18,105 nt of DNA from Lachnospiraceae bacterium UBA4348 (GCA_002394165.1 DGTA01000059.1:1-18105), one strand, 5' to 3'. Shown: positions 1-6,822, counted from the first letter of the stretch. Program-made: numbers and translations. The notes: generated from the letters alone by a model not told the origin.

Positions 1-2
1 TG

Positions 3-725
3 CTGGACCAGATCCTGGCCCAGGGAGCTGAGATCGAGTTTGAGGAAGTGACCGGTGTGGAGGACGGCGGCGCCGTAAAGACCGTTGTCACGATGGAAGG
101 CGGCCGTTACGAAGCAGGGGCGGTCGTACTGGCCACCGGCGTGAAGCATCGGATGCTCGGCCTTGAGGGCGAAGAGGAACTGGTGGGAGAGGGCATCTCC
201 TTCTGTGCGGTCTGTGACGGGGATTTTTACACCGGAAAGACCGTGTGCGTTGCCGGCGGCGGCAATTCCGCCCTGCAGGAGGCCGTGCTCCTGGCGGAGA
301 AATGCAAAGAGGTGATCATGCTTCAGGATCTGCCCGTCTTTACAGGAGAGCAGCGCCTTCAGGACACTCTTTTCTCAAGGGATAACGTGCGCTCTTACAC
401 GGGAGTGAAGATCACCCGCCTGGTAACGGATAACGGGGCCCTTAAAGGCGTTGAGATCGAGAAGGACGGGAGCAGGGAGGAGATCACCTGCGACGGACTG
501 TTCGTGGCGATCGGCCTGATCCCCGAAAATGAGCCCTTTGCAGGCCTTGCCGATCTCAACAGCTACGGCTATTTTGATTCAGACGAGACATGCACAACGA
601 AGACGAAGGGCATATACGCGGCTGGAGACTGCCGCAGCAAGACGGTGCGCCAGCTGACGACCGCCGCGGCCGACGGCGCCTGCGCAGCCCTTGCAGCCTG
701 CCGTTATCTGAATGAATTAAAGTAA
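3..725 (+). CDS. Thioredoxin-reductase-like FAD disulfide oxidoreductase, 5' truncated by the window edge
   Basis: The reading frame is open from base 3 with no start in view, so this is the C-terminal part of a roughly 300-residue protein; the GTG at 48 is internal. Seen: the redox motif CAVCDG (codons 204-221), a dinucleotide-fold motif GGGNSA (255-272), GLFVAIGLIPEN, and the C-terminal FAD motif YAAGDCRSKTVRQL. This order is typical of low-molecular-weight thioredoxin reductases, cytosolic enzymes that pass electrons through FAD and a CxxC pair to thioredoxin. Odd: the position that normally carries HRRxxxR, the arginines that hold the NADPH 2'-phosphate, reads QDLPVFT (324-344), while the surrounding alignment to E. 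coli TrxB runs without gaps. The electron donor may therefore be NADH, ferredoxin or another flavoprotein. The next gene starts 13 bases downstream and is probably co-transcribed. The family call is firm; the donor and partner are not. Confidence 0.88.
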   Translation: MDQILAQGAEIEFEEVTGVEDGGAVKTVVTMEGGRYEAGAVVLATGVKHRMLGLEGEEELVGEGISFCAVCDGDFYTGKTVCVAGGGNSALQEAVLLAEKCKEVIMLQDLPVFTGEQRLQDTLFSRDNVRSYTGVKITRLVTDNGALKGVEIEKDGSREEITCDGLFVAIGLIPENEPFAGLADLNSYGYFDSDETCTTKTKGIYAAGDCRSKTVRQLTTAAADGACAALAACRYLNELK

Positions 726-738
726 AGGAACAGGACAG

Positions 739-1254
739 ATGATCGCAGTTTTTATTATCATGGCGCTCGTCCTGATCGTCCTGCCCATCCTGCTTGGCAG
801 ACTGTCCGGCAGGAGCCCGATGGAAGTGATCTTCGGAAGGCGTGTCAACGACACCGCCTTTGGACAGGGTAAAGACGGGGAGAAGGAAAAGGCCGGACCG
901 GTGCAGAAGAACAGCACGAAACAGGAGCTGATGACGCTGATCTCGGACCTGCTCTCCTACAGCCGGCGAAATCATTTCTATTGCTTTACGCCGGGAACGC
1001 TGGAGGTGAACGGCGAAGTGGCCAGCTTGTCCGCGGTCATCGTCACCCGCTCAGCGGTTCTTGGCTTTAACTGCTTCGGGTACGGGGTTTTTACAGCCGG
1101 ATCGGTGGAGCTGAAAAACCGCAGCGGGACGCAGTGCTATACTGCAAAGGAGATCATGAGCCTGCTCGGTGGGGATCAGATACTGCGGGACAAAGGAACC
1201 GACCCGCAGAAGGTCGGGAAGCTGCTCGAGCAGCAGACAAAAAAGAAACGCTGA
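739..1254 (+). CDS. Small membrane-anchored protein of unknown function
   Basis: 171 residues. The N-terminus is one strongly hydrophobic segment (about residues 2-19, rich in I, L, V, A), followed by a basic, hydrophilic linker to about residue 57. A soluble domain of about 85 residues follows and contains RRNHFYCFTPGTLEVNG and VTRSAVLGFNCFGYGVFTAG, apparently rich in beta strand. The C-terminus is lysine-rich (TKKKR). I do not recognise a family. The likely topology is a single N-terminal anchor with a cytoplasmic domain, judged from the positive charges after the helix. AAAGGA lies about 10 bases before the ATG, and the gene follows the flavoprotein gene by 13 bases, which suggests a shared transcript. 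The gene is credible because of this spacing, the clear domain layout, and the terminator structures that follow it. Confidence 0.7.
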   Translation: MIAVFIIMALVLIVLPILLGRLSGRSPMEVIFGRRVNDTAFGQGKDGEKEKAGPVQKNSTKQELMTLISDLLSYSRRNHFYCFTPGTLEVNGEVASLSAVIVTRSAVLGFNCFGYGVFTAGSVELKNRSGTQCYTAKEIMSLLGGDQILRDKGTDPQKVGKLLEQQTKKKR

Positions 1255-1256
1255 AA

Positions 1257-1282
1257 CTGACAGGGGAACCGTCCCCTGTCAG
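1257..1282. repeat. REP-like perfect palindrome (CTGACAGGGGA / TCCCCTGTCAG)
   Basis: The arms CTGACAGGGGA (1257-1267) and TCCCCTGTCAG (1272-1282) pair over 11 bp without mismatch around the 4-base loop ACCG. It begins two bases after the stop codon of the preceding gene. No T-tract follows directly, so it is not a textbook intrinsic terminator, although a stem this strong could protect an mRNA 3' end. The last 16 bases of the window (18090-18105) match the reverse complement of this element at 15 of 16 positions, which points to a dispersed repeat family. Similar GGGGACGGTTC-type palindromes are common in Clostridia genomes; I state that from memory and have not searched for it. Confidence 0.7.
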
Positions 1283-1322
1283 ACTCATTTTAACCTTAAT
1301 GAGCATAATTCTTTAAACATAG

Positions 1323-1368
1323 AAAGGGCGTGTGAAAAACGATTTCTCATTTTTCACACGCCCTTTTT
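1323..1368. terminator. Bidirectional intrinsic terminator between convergent genes
   Basis: The 17-base arms 1323-1339 (AAAGGGCGTGTGAAAAA) and 1350-1366 are perfectly complementary around a 10-base loop. The core GGGCGTGTG is GC-rich, and each side ends in an A or T run, so both strands give a stem followed by a U-tract. It lies between the plus-strand gene ending at 1254 and the minus-strand regulator ending at 1396, where it can serve both. Confidence 0.9.
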
Positions 1369-1395
1369 ATATGGAAAAATATGATCGTAAAGCGT

Positions 1396-2097
1396 TTATG
1401 ACATATCTTTAAAGTAGTCAGGATGCTGTTCGATCAGTTCTTTCTGGATGCCCTGGAAACGGCTGAGATGGTTCTTCATCAGCTCCCGGGCTCTTTTTTC
1501 ATCCTTATTCTCGATCGCGTCCAGAAGTTCCCAGTGCTGACTGATCACGGACTGCGGCGTCACGTAGCTGATCGTCAGGTTCCGGATCCGGTCATAGTGA
1601 ATGACGATCTCCTGGATGATTCGGTAGACAAGCTCTTTGCCGGCTATTTTATACAGAAGCTCGTGGAACTGATTGTCCAGTTCCATGAAGGTTTTTTCCG
1701 AGGCGGAACCGCCATCGGGATGGATCTCTGTATAAATATCCTGTGCCCGCAGCGAGGCCCGTAAGTCTTCCAGGTCAGAGGGAGAAGCTTTTTTGCAGAC
1801 TTCCCTGATGACCTCGCACTCAAGGGTATCCCGCATAAAGTAGGCCTGGTCAACGAGATGAGCGTCGATCAGAGCGATCCGGCTTCCCTTCTGAGGATAG
1901 ATCTCAACAATGTTGACTTTTGAGAGTTCGATCAGAGCTTCGCGGACTGGTGTCCTGGAAAGCCCGAGAGCCGAGGAAAGCTCGTTTTCGCTGACCATGC
2001 TTCCGGGTTGCAGTTCAAGCCGTACGATGTTGTCTTTGAGCACTCGGAGAGCATAATCCCGGCCGGTTTCCCTTGGAAACCTGTCAGGTATACGCAT
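1396..2097 (-). CDS. GntR-family transcriptional regulator, FCD (FadR-like) subfamily, probable uronate-operon repressor
   Basis: 233 residues, the usual length for the subfamily. The N-terminal winged helix (about residues 10-75) contains the typical SENELSSALGLSRTPVREAL and a KGSRIA wing. The C-terminal FCD domain (about 85-220) is all-helical and carries the usual metal/ligand residues D141, H145, H188 and H210. The start is set by GGAGAGGAGG just upstream of the ATG (minus strand). The gene diverges from the uronate operon, and the shared 280-bp region holds two copies of CTAGTATACAAG, a GTATAC-centred site resembling the operators of E. coli UxuR/ExuR, which belong to the same family. 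I infer that it represses the operon, and probably itself, until a uronate intermediate binds the FCD domain. The actual effector cannot be read from sequence; a symbol such as uxuR or exuR would be a guess. Confidence 0.9.
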   Translation of the reverse strand: MRIPDRFPRETGRDYALRVLKDNIVRLELQPGSMVSENELSSALGLSRTPVREALIELSKVNIVEIYPQKGSRIALIDAHLVDQAYFMRDTLECEVIREVCKKASPSDLEDLRASLRAQDIYTEIHPDGGSASEKTFMELDNQFHELLYKIAGKELVYRIIQEIVIHYDRIRNLTISYVTPQSVISQHWELLDAIENKDEKRARELMKNHLSRFQGIQKELIEQHPDYFKDMS

Positions 2098-2124
2098 AAG
2101 ATCCTCCTCTCCTTGCTTTTATGA

Positions 2125-2148
2125 TGTCTGATCATCTGAAATCAGACA
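2125..2148. repeat. Inverted repeat in the leader of the GntR-family gene
   Basis: TGTCTGAT (2125-2132) and ATCAGACA (2141-2148) form an 8-bp perfect stem with an 8-base loop, about 30 bp upstream of the regulator start codon. There is no T-run, so it is not a terminator. It could be an mRNA leader hairpin or a protein-binding site; nothing visible decides between these. Confidence 0.4.
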
Positions 2149-2187
2149 GTGTTTTGAATTGTGAGAAAAGCGTATCACAAAAGTTTA

Positions 2188-2199
2188 CTAGTATACAAG
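2188..2199. promoter_or_regulatory. Putative operator O2 for the divergent GntR-family regulator
   Basis: CTAGTATACAAG is a near-palindrome (CTnGTATACnAG) around the GTATAC core and is identical to the site at 2294-2305. It lies about 90 bp upstream of the regulator start. On the minus strand it contains TTGTAT, which could act as the -35 of the regulator's promoter with a poor extended -10 (TGTGATACG) beyond it; that promoter call is weak. The position suggests autoregulation and, together with the second site, DNA looping. Confidence 0.65.
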
Positions 2200-2222
2200 T
2201 AGAAAAACAAAACGAAATTTTG

Positions 2223-2252
2223 TGAAAACTGCACAGAAATGAAAAGTGCACA
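2223..2252. repeat. 13-bp direct repeat between the two operators
   Basis: TGAAAACTGCACA (2223-2235) and TGAAAAGTGCACA (2240-2252) differ at one base and start 17 bp apart. They lie roughly 70-100 bp upstream of the predicted start site of the uronate operon, where an activator could bind. The half-sites also contain TGCAC/GTGCA in inverted order. No recognised consensus, including cre, fits well. Confidence 0.45.
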
Positions 2253-2286
2253 AAAAAACCGTTGTAATTTCAGTCAACCTTAATTC

Positions 2287-2315
2287 TTGCATCCTAGTAT
2301 ACAAGATGTTACTAT
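2287..2315 (+). promoter_or_regulatory. Promoter of the uronate operon
   Basis: The -35 TTGCAT (2287-2292) and the -10 TACTAT (2310-2315) are separated by exactly 17 bases, giving a predicted transcript start near 2322 and a leader of about 55 nt. The leader ends in the ribosome binding site AGGAGGG (2361-2367), 10 bases before the uxaC ATG. The operator at 2294-2305 sits wholly within the spacer, so a bound repressor would exclude RNA polymerase. Confidence 0.7.
2294..2305. promoter_or_regulatory. Putative operator O1 within the uxaC promoter spacer
   Basis: CTAGTATACAAG, the same 12 bases as at 2188-2199, lies between the -35 and -10 elements of the operon promoter. The centre-to-centre distance of 106 bp is close to ten helical turns, placing both sites on about the same face of the DNA. 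GTATAC-centred sites are known for FCD-type uronate regulators, which supports assignment to the divergent GntR-family gene. Confidence 0.72.
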
Positions 2316-2377
2316 GCAGACAGGAAAGTATTTTTCACTGGTTTTCTATATGAAATGATCAGGAGGGATCAAACAAA

Positions 2378-3811
2378 ATGAAAGAATTTATGGACTGCGA
2401 TTTTCTGCTTCAGACACCGACTGCCCGGCATCTTTTCCATGACTATTCGGAAAATCTGCCGCTGGTGGACTATCACTGCCATTTAAATCCTCAGGAGATC
2501 TATGAGGACCGCCGCTTCAACGATATCGGCGAAGTATGGCTGGGCGGACGCAACGCCGACGGGAGCTATTTCGGAGACCATTATAAGTGGAGGATCATGA
2601 GATCGAACGGAGTGCCGGAGGAAAGCGTCACCGGGACGGAAGATCCTTTCGGCCGCTTTGAGAAATTCGCCGAGGCCCTGGAGCTGTGCATCGGAAATCC
2701 GATGTATCACTGGTGCAACCTGGAGCTTCGCAAATACTTCGGCGTGACCAAGCCTCTTAATAAGAAGAATGCGAGAGAGATCTGGGACCAGTGCAACGAC
2801 AAGCTGCGCAATGATCCGGACTGCTCCGTGCGCGGCCTGATCCGGCAGTCAAACGTCGCTTATATCGGAACGACGGATGATCCGGTGGATACGCTGGAAT
2901 GGCATGAGAAGATCGCTGCGGACAAGAGCTTCACCACGCTGGTGAGACCCTCCTTCCGCCCGGACAAAGCAGTCAACATCAACAAGGCCGGCTGGCGTGA
3001 ATATATGGACAAGCTGGCAAAGTGTGTGGGTAAAGAGAAGTTTGAGAGCGCTCAGGAAGTCCTGGATGCGATCGAGGAGAGGATCCGCTTCTTCAAGGAT
3101 CACGGCTGCGTAGCCAGCGACCACGGTATCGATTATGTGATGTTCCGTCCGGCTCCCATGAGCGAAGTGGAAGAGGTGTTCCGGAAAGCGATGGCCGGCG
3201 GCCAGCTGACCATCGAGGAGGCTGAGAAATTCCAGACCGCGCTGATGCTGACGCTGGGCAGGGCTTATCATAAATACGACATCGTCATGGAGATCCATTA
3301 CTCCTGCCTGCGCAACGTGAACGAGCGCATGTTCGCCCAGGAAGGTCCGGACACCGGATTTGACATGATCTCCCAGAATACCTGCGGAGGCAATATCGCC
3401 GCTTTCCTGAATGAGCTGGAGAAGACGAACGAGCTGCCCAAGACCGTCCTGTTCTCCCTTAACCCGGCGGACAACGAGCAGATCGGGACTATCCTGGGAT
3501 GCTTCCAGTCCAGCGAAGTGCCCGGCAAGATCCAGCACGGTCCGGCCTGGTGGTTCAATGACACCAAGAGCGGCATGGAGGATCAGATGCGCTCACTGGC
3601 AAACCTGGGTATCCTCGGAAACTTTATCGGCATGCTGACCGACTCCCGCTCCTTCCTTTCTTATACGAGACATGACTATTTCCGCCGGATCATGTGCAAT
3701 ATGATCGGCAATCTGGTGGAAGAGGGCGAGTATCCGAACGACGAGGAAGCGCTTAAGAGAATCGTCGAGGGGATCAGCTTCACCAATGCAAAACGTTACT
3801 TCGGGATCTGA
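2378..3811 (+). CDS. uxaC: Uronate (glucuronate/galacturonate) isomerase
   Basis: 477 residues, close to the usual length of about 470. UxaC (EC 5.3.1.12) is a cytosolic amidohydrolase-superfamily enzyme that converts D-galacturonate to D-tagaturonate and D-glucuronate to D-fructuronate. Seen: the metal-binding HxH in VDYHCHL (H33, H35), the substrate-handling region WWFND near residue 393, and MLTDSRSFLSYTRHDYFRR, whose D422 is at the conserved catalytic aspartate position. The start is supported by AGGAGGG ten bases upstream. It is the first gene of a six-gene operon; uxaB follows after 20 bases. Because the window has only the altronate-branch genes for its two products, its main role here is probably galacturonate, with glucuronate use needing uxuA/uxuB elsewhere. 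Confidence 0.96.
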   Translation: MKEFMDCDFLLQTPTARHLFHDYSENLPLVDYHCHLNPQEIYEDRRFNDIGEVWLGGRNADGSYFGDHYKWRIMRSNGVPEESVTGTEDPFGRFEKFAEALELCIGNPMYHWCNLELRKYFGVTKPLNKKNAREIWDQCNDKLRNDPDCSVRGLIRQSNVAYIGTTDDPVDTLEWHEKIAADKSFTTLVRPSFRPDKAVNINKAGWREYMDKLAKCVGKEKFESAQEVLDAIEERIRFFKDHGCVASDHGIDYVMFRPAPMSEVEEVFRKAMAGGQLTIEEAEKFQTALMLTLGRAYHKYDIVMEIHYSCLRNVNERMFAQEGPDTGFDMISQNTCGGNIAAFLNELEKTNELPKTVLFSLNPADNEQIGTILGCFQSSEVPGKIQHGPAWWFNDTKSGMEDQMRSLANLGILGNFIGMLTDSRSFLSYTRHDYFRRIMCNMIGNLVEEGEYPNDEEALKRIVEGISFTNAKRYFGI

Positions 3812-3831
3812 AACCGGGAGGAGAAAGAAAA

Positions 3832-5316
3832 ATGAAGAAATTAAGCTATGCCACACTGGAAGAGATGAATTTCGATGAATACCTGCTCAAGGACGCTCCG
3901 GAGCGCGTTCTTCAGTTCGGTGAAGGCAATTTCCTGAGAGCTTTTGTCGATTATTTTATCGACTGCATGAATGAGAAGGCCGGATTCAACAGCAAGGTCT
4001 GTGTCCTCCAGCCCATCCCTTATGATGCAAGAGAGCGCTTCAATTCCCAGGACTGCCTGTATACGCTGTTCCTCAGGGGCCAGGAGAACGGACAGAAGGT
4101 CAACAAGAAGAGAGTCATCTCCGCGCTGAGCCGCTGCCTGAACGCCTACCTTGACTTTGAGACCTATATGGAGTGTGCCGCCAACCCGGAGCTGCGCTTC
4201 ATCGTCTCCAACACGACGGAAGCCGGAATCGTCTACGATCCCGAGTGCAAGTTCGAGGATGCGCCGGCGAACAGCTTCCCCGGAAAGCTGACCCAGTTCC
4301 TGTACAAGCGCTTCCAGCTCAAGCTGCCGGGATTTATCATCCTCTCCTGCGAGCTGATCGACCACAACGGTGACGAGCTCAAGCGCTGCGTTCATGAATA
4401 CGTGAAGCAGTGGGGCCTGGGCGATGAGTTTGATGCGTGGGTGGACAGCGAGAACATCTTCTGCTCCACGCTGGTGGACCGCATCGTTCCCGGTTATCCC
4501 AGGAATGAAGCGCAGGCTATCTGTGAAGAGCTCGGCTACGAGGACAACAATCTGGATACCGGTGAGATCTTCGGCGCATGGGTCATTGAGGGACCGCAGT
4601 CCATCAAGGATGAGCTTCCCTTTGAAAAGGCGGGTCTGCCGATCATGGTGGTGGACGATGTGACTCCTTACAAGCAGCGCAAGGTCCGCATCCTGAACGG
4701 TGCACATACTTCCTTTGTGCTCGGTGCTTATATGACCGGGCAGGATATCGTCAGGGACTGCATGAAGGATGAGGTCATCAAGGGCTTCATGAACAAGACG
4801 CTCTATGATGAGGTGATCCCGACCCTGGATCTCCCGAAGGATGACCTGCTCAATTTCGCTGCGGCTGTGAGTGAGCGTTTTGCCAATCCGTTCATCGATC
4901 ACCAGCTGCTGTCGATCTCCCTCAATTCCACTTCCAAGTGGAAAGCGCGCTGCATGCCGTCGCTGCTTGAATATGTGAAGAGAAACGACGGGAAGCTGCC
5001 CGCCTGCCTTACCTTCTCCTTTGCCGCTTATATGGATTTCTACCGCGCGGGCAGGGAAAAGGGAGATGCCTGCCTGAAAGCACAGCGCGGCGGCGAGCCC
5101 TTTGAGATCAAGGATGATGAGTGGGTTCTTGACTTCTATCTGGAGCATAAGGATGACGACAACGCAGCCCTGGCTCATGCCGTGATAAACAATGAGCAGA
5201 TGTGGGGAACCGAACTGAAGGAACTTGAAGGATTTGAAGAAGCTGTTGTCAACTACCTGAACCTGATCGACCAGGTGGGTATGTATGAAGCGATGAAACA
5301 GGTACAGGGAGAATAA
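3832..5316 (+). CDS. uxaB: Tagaturonate reductase (altronate oxidoreductase)
   Basis: 494 residues. UxaB (EC 1.1.1.58) reduces D-tagaturonate to D-altronate with NADH in the cytosol. It belongs to the long-chain mannitol dehydrogenase family. Seen: the N-terminal nucleotide-binding segment VLQFGEGNFLRAF (residues 26-38), the form typical of UxaB rather than the fructuronate reductase UxuB, and the family catalytic pattern KxxxxNxxH in KVRILNGAH (K284, N289, H292). GGAGG lies upstream of the ATG. The gene follows uxaC by 20 bases and its stop codon is one base from the next start, indicating close coupling with the isomerase gene downstream. Specificity for tagaturonate over fructuronate is inferred from sequence resemblance and from the uxaA gene in the same operon. 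Confidence 0.93.
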   Translation: MKKLSYATLEEMNFDEYLLKDAPERVLQFGEGNFLRAFVDYFIDCMNEKAGFNSKVCVLQPIPYDARERFNSQDCLYTLFLRGQENGQKVNKKRVISALSRCLNAYLDFETYMECAANPELRFIVSNTTEAGIVYDPECKFEDAPANSFPGKLTQFLYKRFQLKLPGFIILSCELIDHNGDELKRCVHEYVKQWGLGDEFDAWVDSENIFCSTLVDRIVPGYPRNEAQAICEELGYEDNNLDTGEIFGAWVIEGPQSIKDELPFEKAGLPIMVVDDVTPYKQRKVRILNGAHTSFVLGAYMTGQDIVRDCMKDEVIKGFMNKTLYDEVIPTLDLPKDDLLNFAAAVSERFANPFIDHQLLSISLNSTSKWKARCMPSLLEYVKRNDGKLPACLTFSFAAYMDFYRAGREKGDACLKAQRGGEPFEIKDDEWVLDFYLEHKDDDNAALAHAVINNEQMWGTELKELEGFEEAVVNYLNLIDQVGMYEAMKQVQGE

Positions 5317-5317
5317 T

Positions 5318-5950
5318 ATGAGAATAGCGGTTATCAATGAAAACAGCCAGGCGGCTAAAAATGAACTGGTGGTGCGCTGCCTGAAAAATGTGGTCGAACC
5401 CATGGGCCACACCGTGGACAACTACGGAATGTATACTCCGGACGATGAGTGCCAGATCACCTATGTGAAGGCGGGACTTCTGGCGGCGATCCTGATCAAT
5501 TCCGGCGCGGCCGATTACGTGGTGACAGGCTGCGGAACGGGCGAGGGCGCCATGCTGGCCTGCAATGTGTTCCCGAAGGTGCTCTGCGGCCATGTGGAGG
5601 ACGTGGAAGATGCGTTTATGTTCGCCCAGATCAATGACGGAAATGCGATCGCCATTCCCTTCGCCAAGAAGTTCGGCTGGGGCGGCGAGCTGACCCTGAC
5701 CTATATGTTCGAGAAGCTTTTCGGCTCTGAGAGCGGCGGCGGATATCCCCCCGAGAGAGTGGTGCCGGAACAGCGCAACAAGAAGATCCTTGACGGCGTG
5801 AAGGCGATCACCACGAAGGATATGATGACTATTCTTAAGGAGATCGACCAGGATTTCCTCAAAGAGACCATCAGCGGCGAGCATTTTGCGGAGCTGTTCT
5901 ATGCGGCCTGCAAAGACGAGGAGATCGCGCAGTATCTGAAAAGCCTTTGA
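5318..5950 (+). CDS. dhuI: RpiB/LacAB-family sugar isomerase, probable 4-deoxy-L-threo-5-hexosulose-uronate isomerase (DhuI type)
   Basis: 210 residues, about 60 longer than ordinary ribose-5-phosphate isomerase B. The N-terminal part (1-150) is the RpiB/LacA/LacB fold, opening MRIAVINENSQAAKN and carrying the glycine-rich loop TGCGTGEGAMLACN (about 70-83). The C-terminal extension contains GGGYPPERVVPEQRN and ILKEIDQDFLKETISG. This long form closely resembles, from memory, the streptococcal DhuI described for glycosaminoglycan breakdown, which interconverts the same ketouronates as KduI. Placement between uxaB and the SDR/kdgF genes fits: it would take the KdgF product to 2,5-diketo-3-deoxygluconate for the SDR to reduce. 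The start lies one base after the uxaB stop. A plain pentose-phosphate role is less likely given length and neighbours. The assignment comes from homology and context, not assay. Confidence 0.78.
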   Translation: MRIAVINENSQAAKNELVVRCLKNVVEPMGHTVDNYGMYTPDDECQITYVKAGLLAAILINSGAADYVVTGCGTGEGAMLACNVFPKVLCGHVEDVEDAFMFAQINDGNAIAIPFAKKFGWGGELTLTYMFEKLFGSESGGGYPPERVVPEQRNKKILDGVKAITTKDMMTILKEIDQDFLKETISGEHFAELFYAACKDEEIAQYLKSL

Positions 5951-5989
5951 TCAGTCTCTTTAACGATGACCTGCAGATGAGGTGAGATT

Positions 5990-6790
5990 ATGGATATTAT
6001 GAAGAAGTTTTCCCTGGAGGGAAAAACAGCGCTGGTGACAGGAGCCGCCTACGGGATCGGTTTTGCGATCGCCGAGGGGCTGGCCGGCGCGGGCGCGAAG
6101 ATCGCGTTCAACTGCCGCAGCCGTGAGCATCTGGAGACGGCGCTGGAAGAATACCGGAAAAAGGGGATCGAAGCGCGCGGGTATATCTGCGATGTGACCG
6201 ACGAGGAGCAGGTAAAGGCCATGGTCAGTGAGATCGGGGCGGATCTGGGAAGCATCGATATCCTTGTCAACAACGCCGGGATCATCAAGCGGATCCCGAT
6301 GGATGAGATGAGCACGGAGGACTTCAGGCAGGTCGTGGATATCGACCTGACGGCGGCTTTCATTATGTCGAAAGCGGTCATTCCCGGCATGAAAGAACAC
6401 CGGGCCGGCAAGATCATCAACATCTGTTCCATGATGAGCGAGCTCGGAAGAGAGACGGTGTCCGCTTACGCGGCGGCCAAAGGAGGCCTGAAGATGCTCA
6501 CAAAGAATATCGCTTCCGAGTACGGCTGTTGGAATATCCAGTGCAACGGGATCGGGCCGGGGTATATCGCCACTCCCCAGACCGCGCCTCTTCGCGAGAA
6601 GCAGGCGGACGGGAGCAGGCATCCCTTTGACAGCTTCATCATCGCCAAGACGCCGGCCGAGCGGTGGGGCACCCCTGAGGATCTGATGGGAGCGGCTGTT
6701 TTCCTCGCTTCGGAGGCATCGGATTTCGTAAACGGACATATCCTGTATGTGGACGGAGGAATCCTGGCCTATATCGGCAAACAGCCCTGA
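5990..6790 (+). CDS. kduD: Short-chain dehydrogenase, probable 2-keto-3-deoxygluconate 5-dehydrogenase (KduD/DhuD role; often labelled gluconate 5-dehydrogenase)
   Basis: 266 residues, a classical SDR. Seen: the cofactor motif TGAAYGIG (17-24), NNAG near residue 93, and the catalytic triad S147, Y160, K164 in SMMSELGRETVSAYAAAKGG. The C-terminal segment FVNGHILYVDGGILAYIGKQP is typical of the group that databases name gluconate 5-dehydrogenase, which in polysaccharide-degrading bacteria sits with KduI or DhuI and reduces the diketo-deoxyuronate to KDG. That role fits here because the gene lies between the isomerase and kdgF. A GAGGTGAG site precedes ATG 5990; ATG 5999 is a possible alternative. 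True gluconate/5-ketogluconate activity cannot be excluded from sequence. Cytosolic; 39 bases after the isomerase, 32 before kdgF, no terminator in either gap. Confidence 0.82.
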   Translation: MDIMKKFSLEGKTALVTGAAYGIGFAIAEGLAGAGAKIAFNCRSREHLETALEEYRKKGIEARGYICDVTDEEQVKAMVSEIGADLGSIDILVNNAGIIKRIPMDEMSTEDFRQVVDIDLTAAFIMSKAVIPGMKEHRAGKIINICSMMSELGRETVSAYAAAKGGLKMLTKNIASEYGCWNIQCNGIGPGYIATPQTAPLREKQADGSRHPFDSFIIAKTPAERWGTPEDLMGAAVFLASEASDFVNGHILYVDGGILAYIGKQP

Positions 6791-6822
6791 CGCAGTCAAT
6801 TTTGGAATGAGAGGTAAAAATA

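Noticed and set aside
1257..1282. The perfect palindrome read as the main intrinsic terminator of the first unit.
   Set aside because: No T-tract follows directly, and a much better bidirectional terminator lies at 1323-1368; it is listed as a repeat instead.
2163..2179. A possible catabolite-repression (cre) site around GAGAAAAGCGTATCACA.
   Set aside because: It shares only the central CG and a few flanking bases with the cre consensus and lacks the outer TG/CA pattern.
3841..5421. A 526-residue open frame on the minus strand across uxaB.
   Set aside because: It lies opposite a well-recognised uxaB gene with intact motifs, has no recognisable domains or sensible start context, and is explained by the codon pattern of the sense gene.
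5318..5950. Housekeeping ribose-5-phosphate isomerase B.
   Set aside because: The protein is about 60 residues too long, has a C-terminal extension like DhuI, and sits inside a uronate operon.
5990..6790. Literal gluconate 5-dehydrogenase acting in gluconate metabolism.
   Set aside because: No other gluconate genes are present; neighbours are the isomerase and kdgF, which make the diketo-uronate substrate. Left as a less likely alternative.
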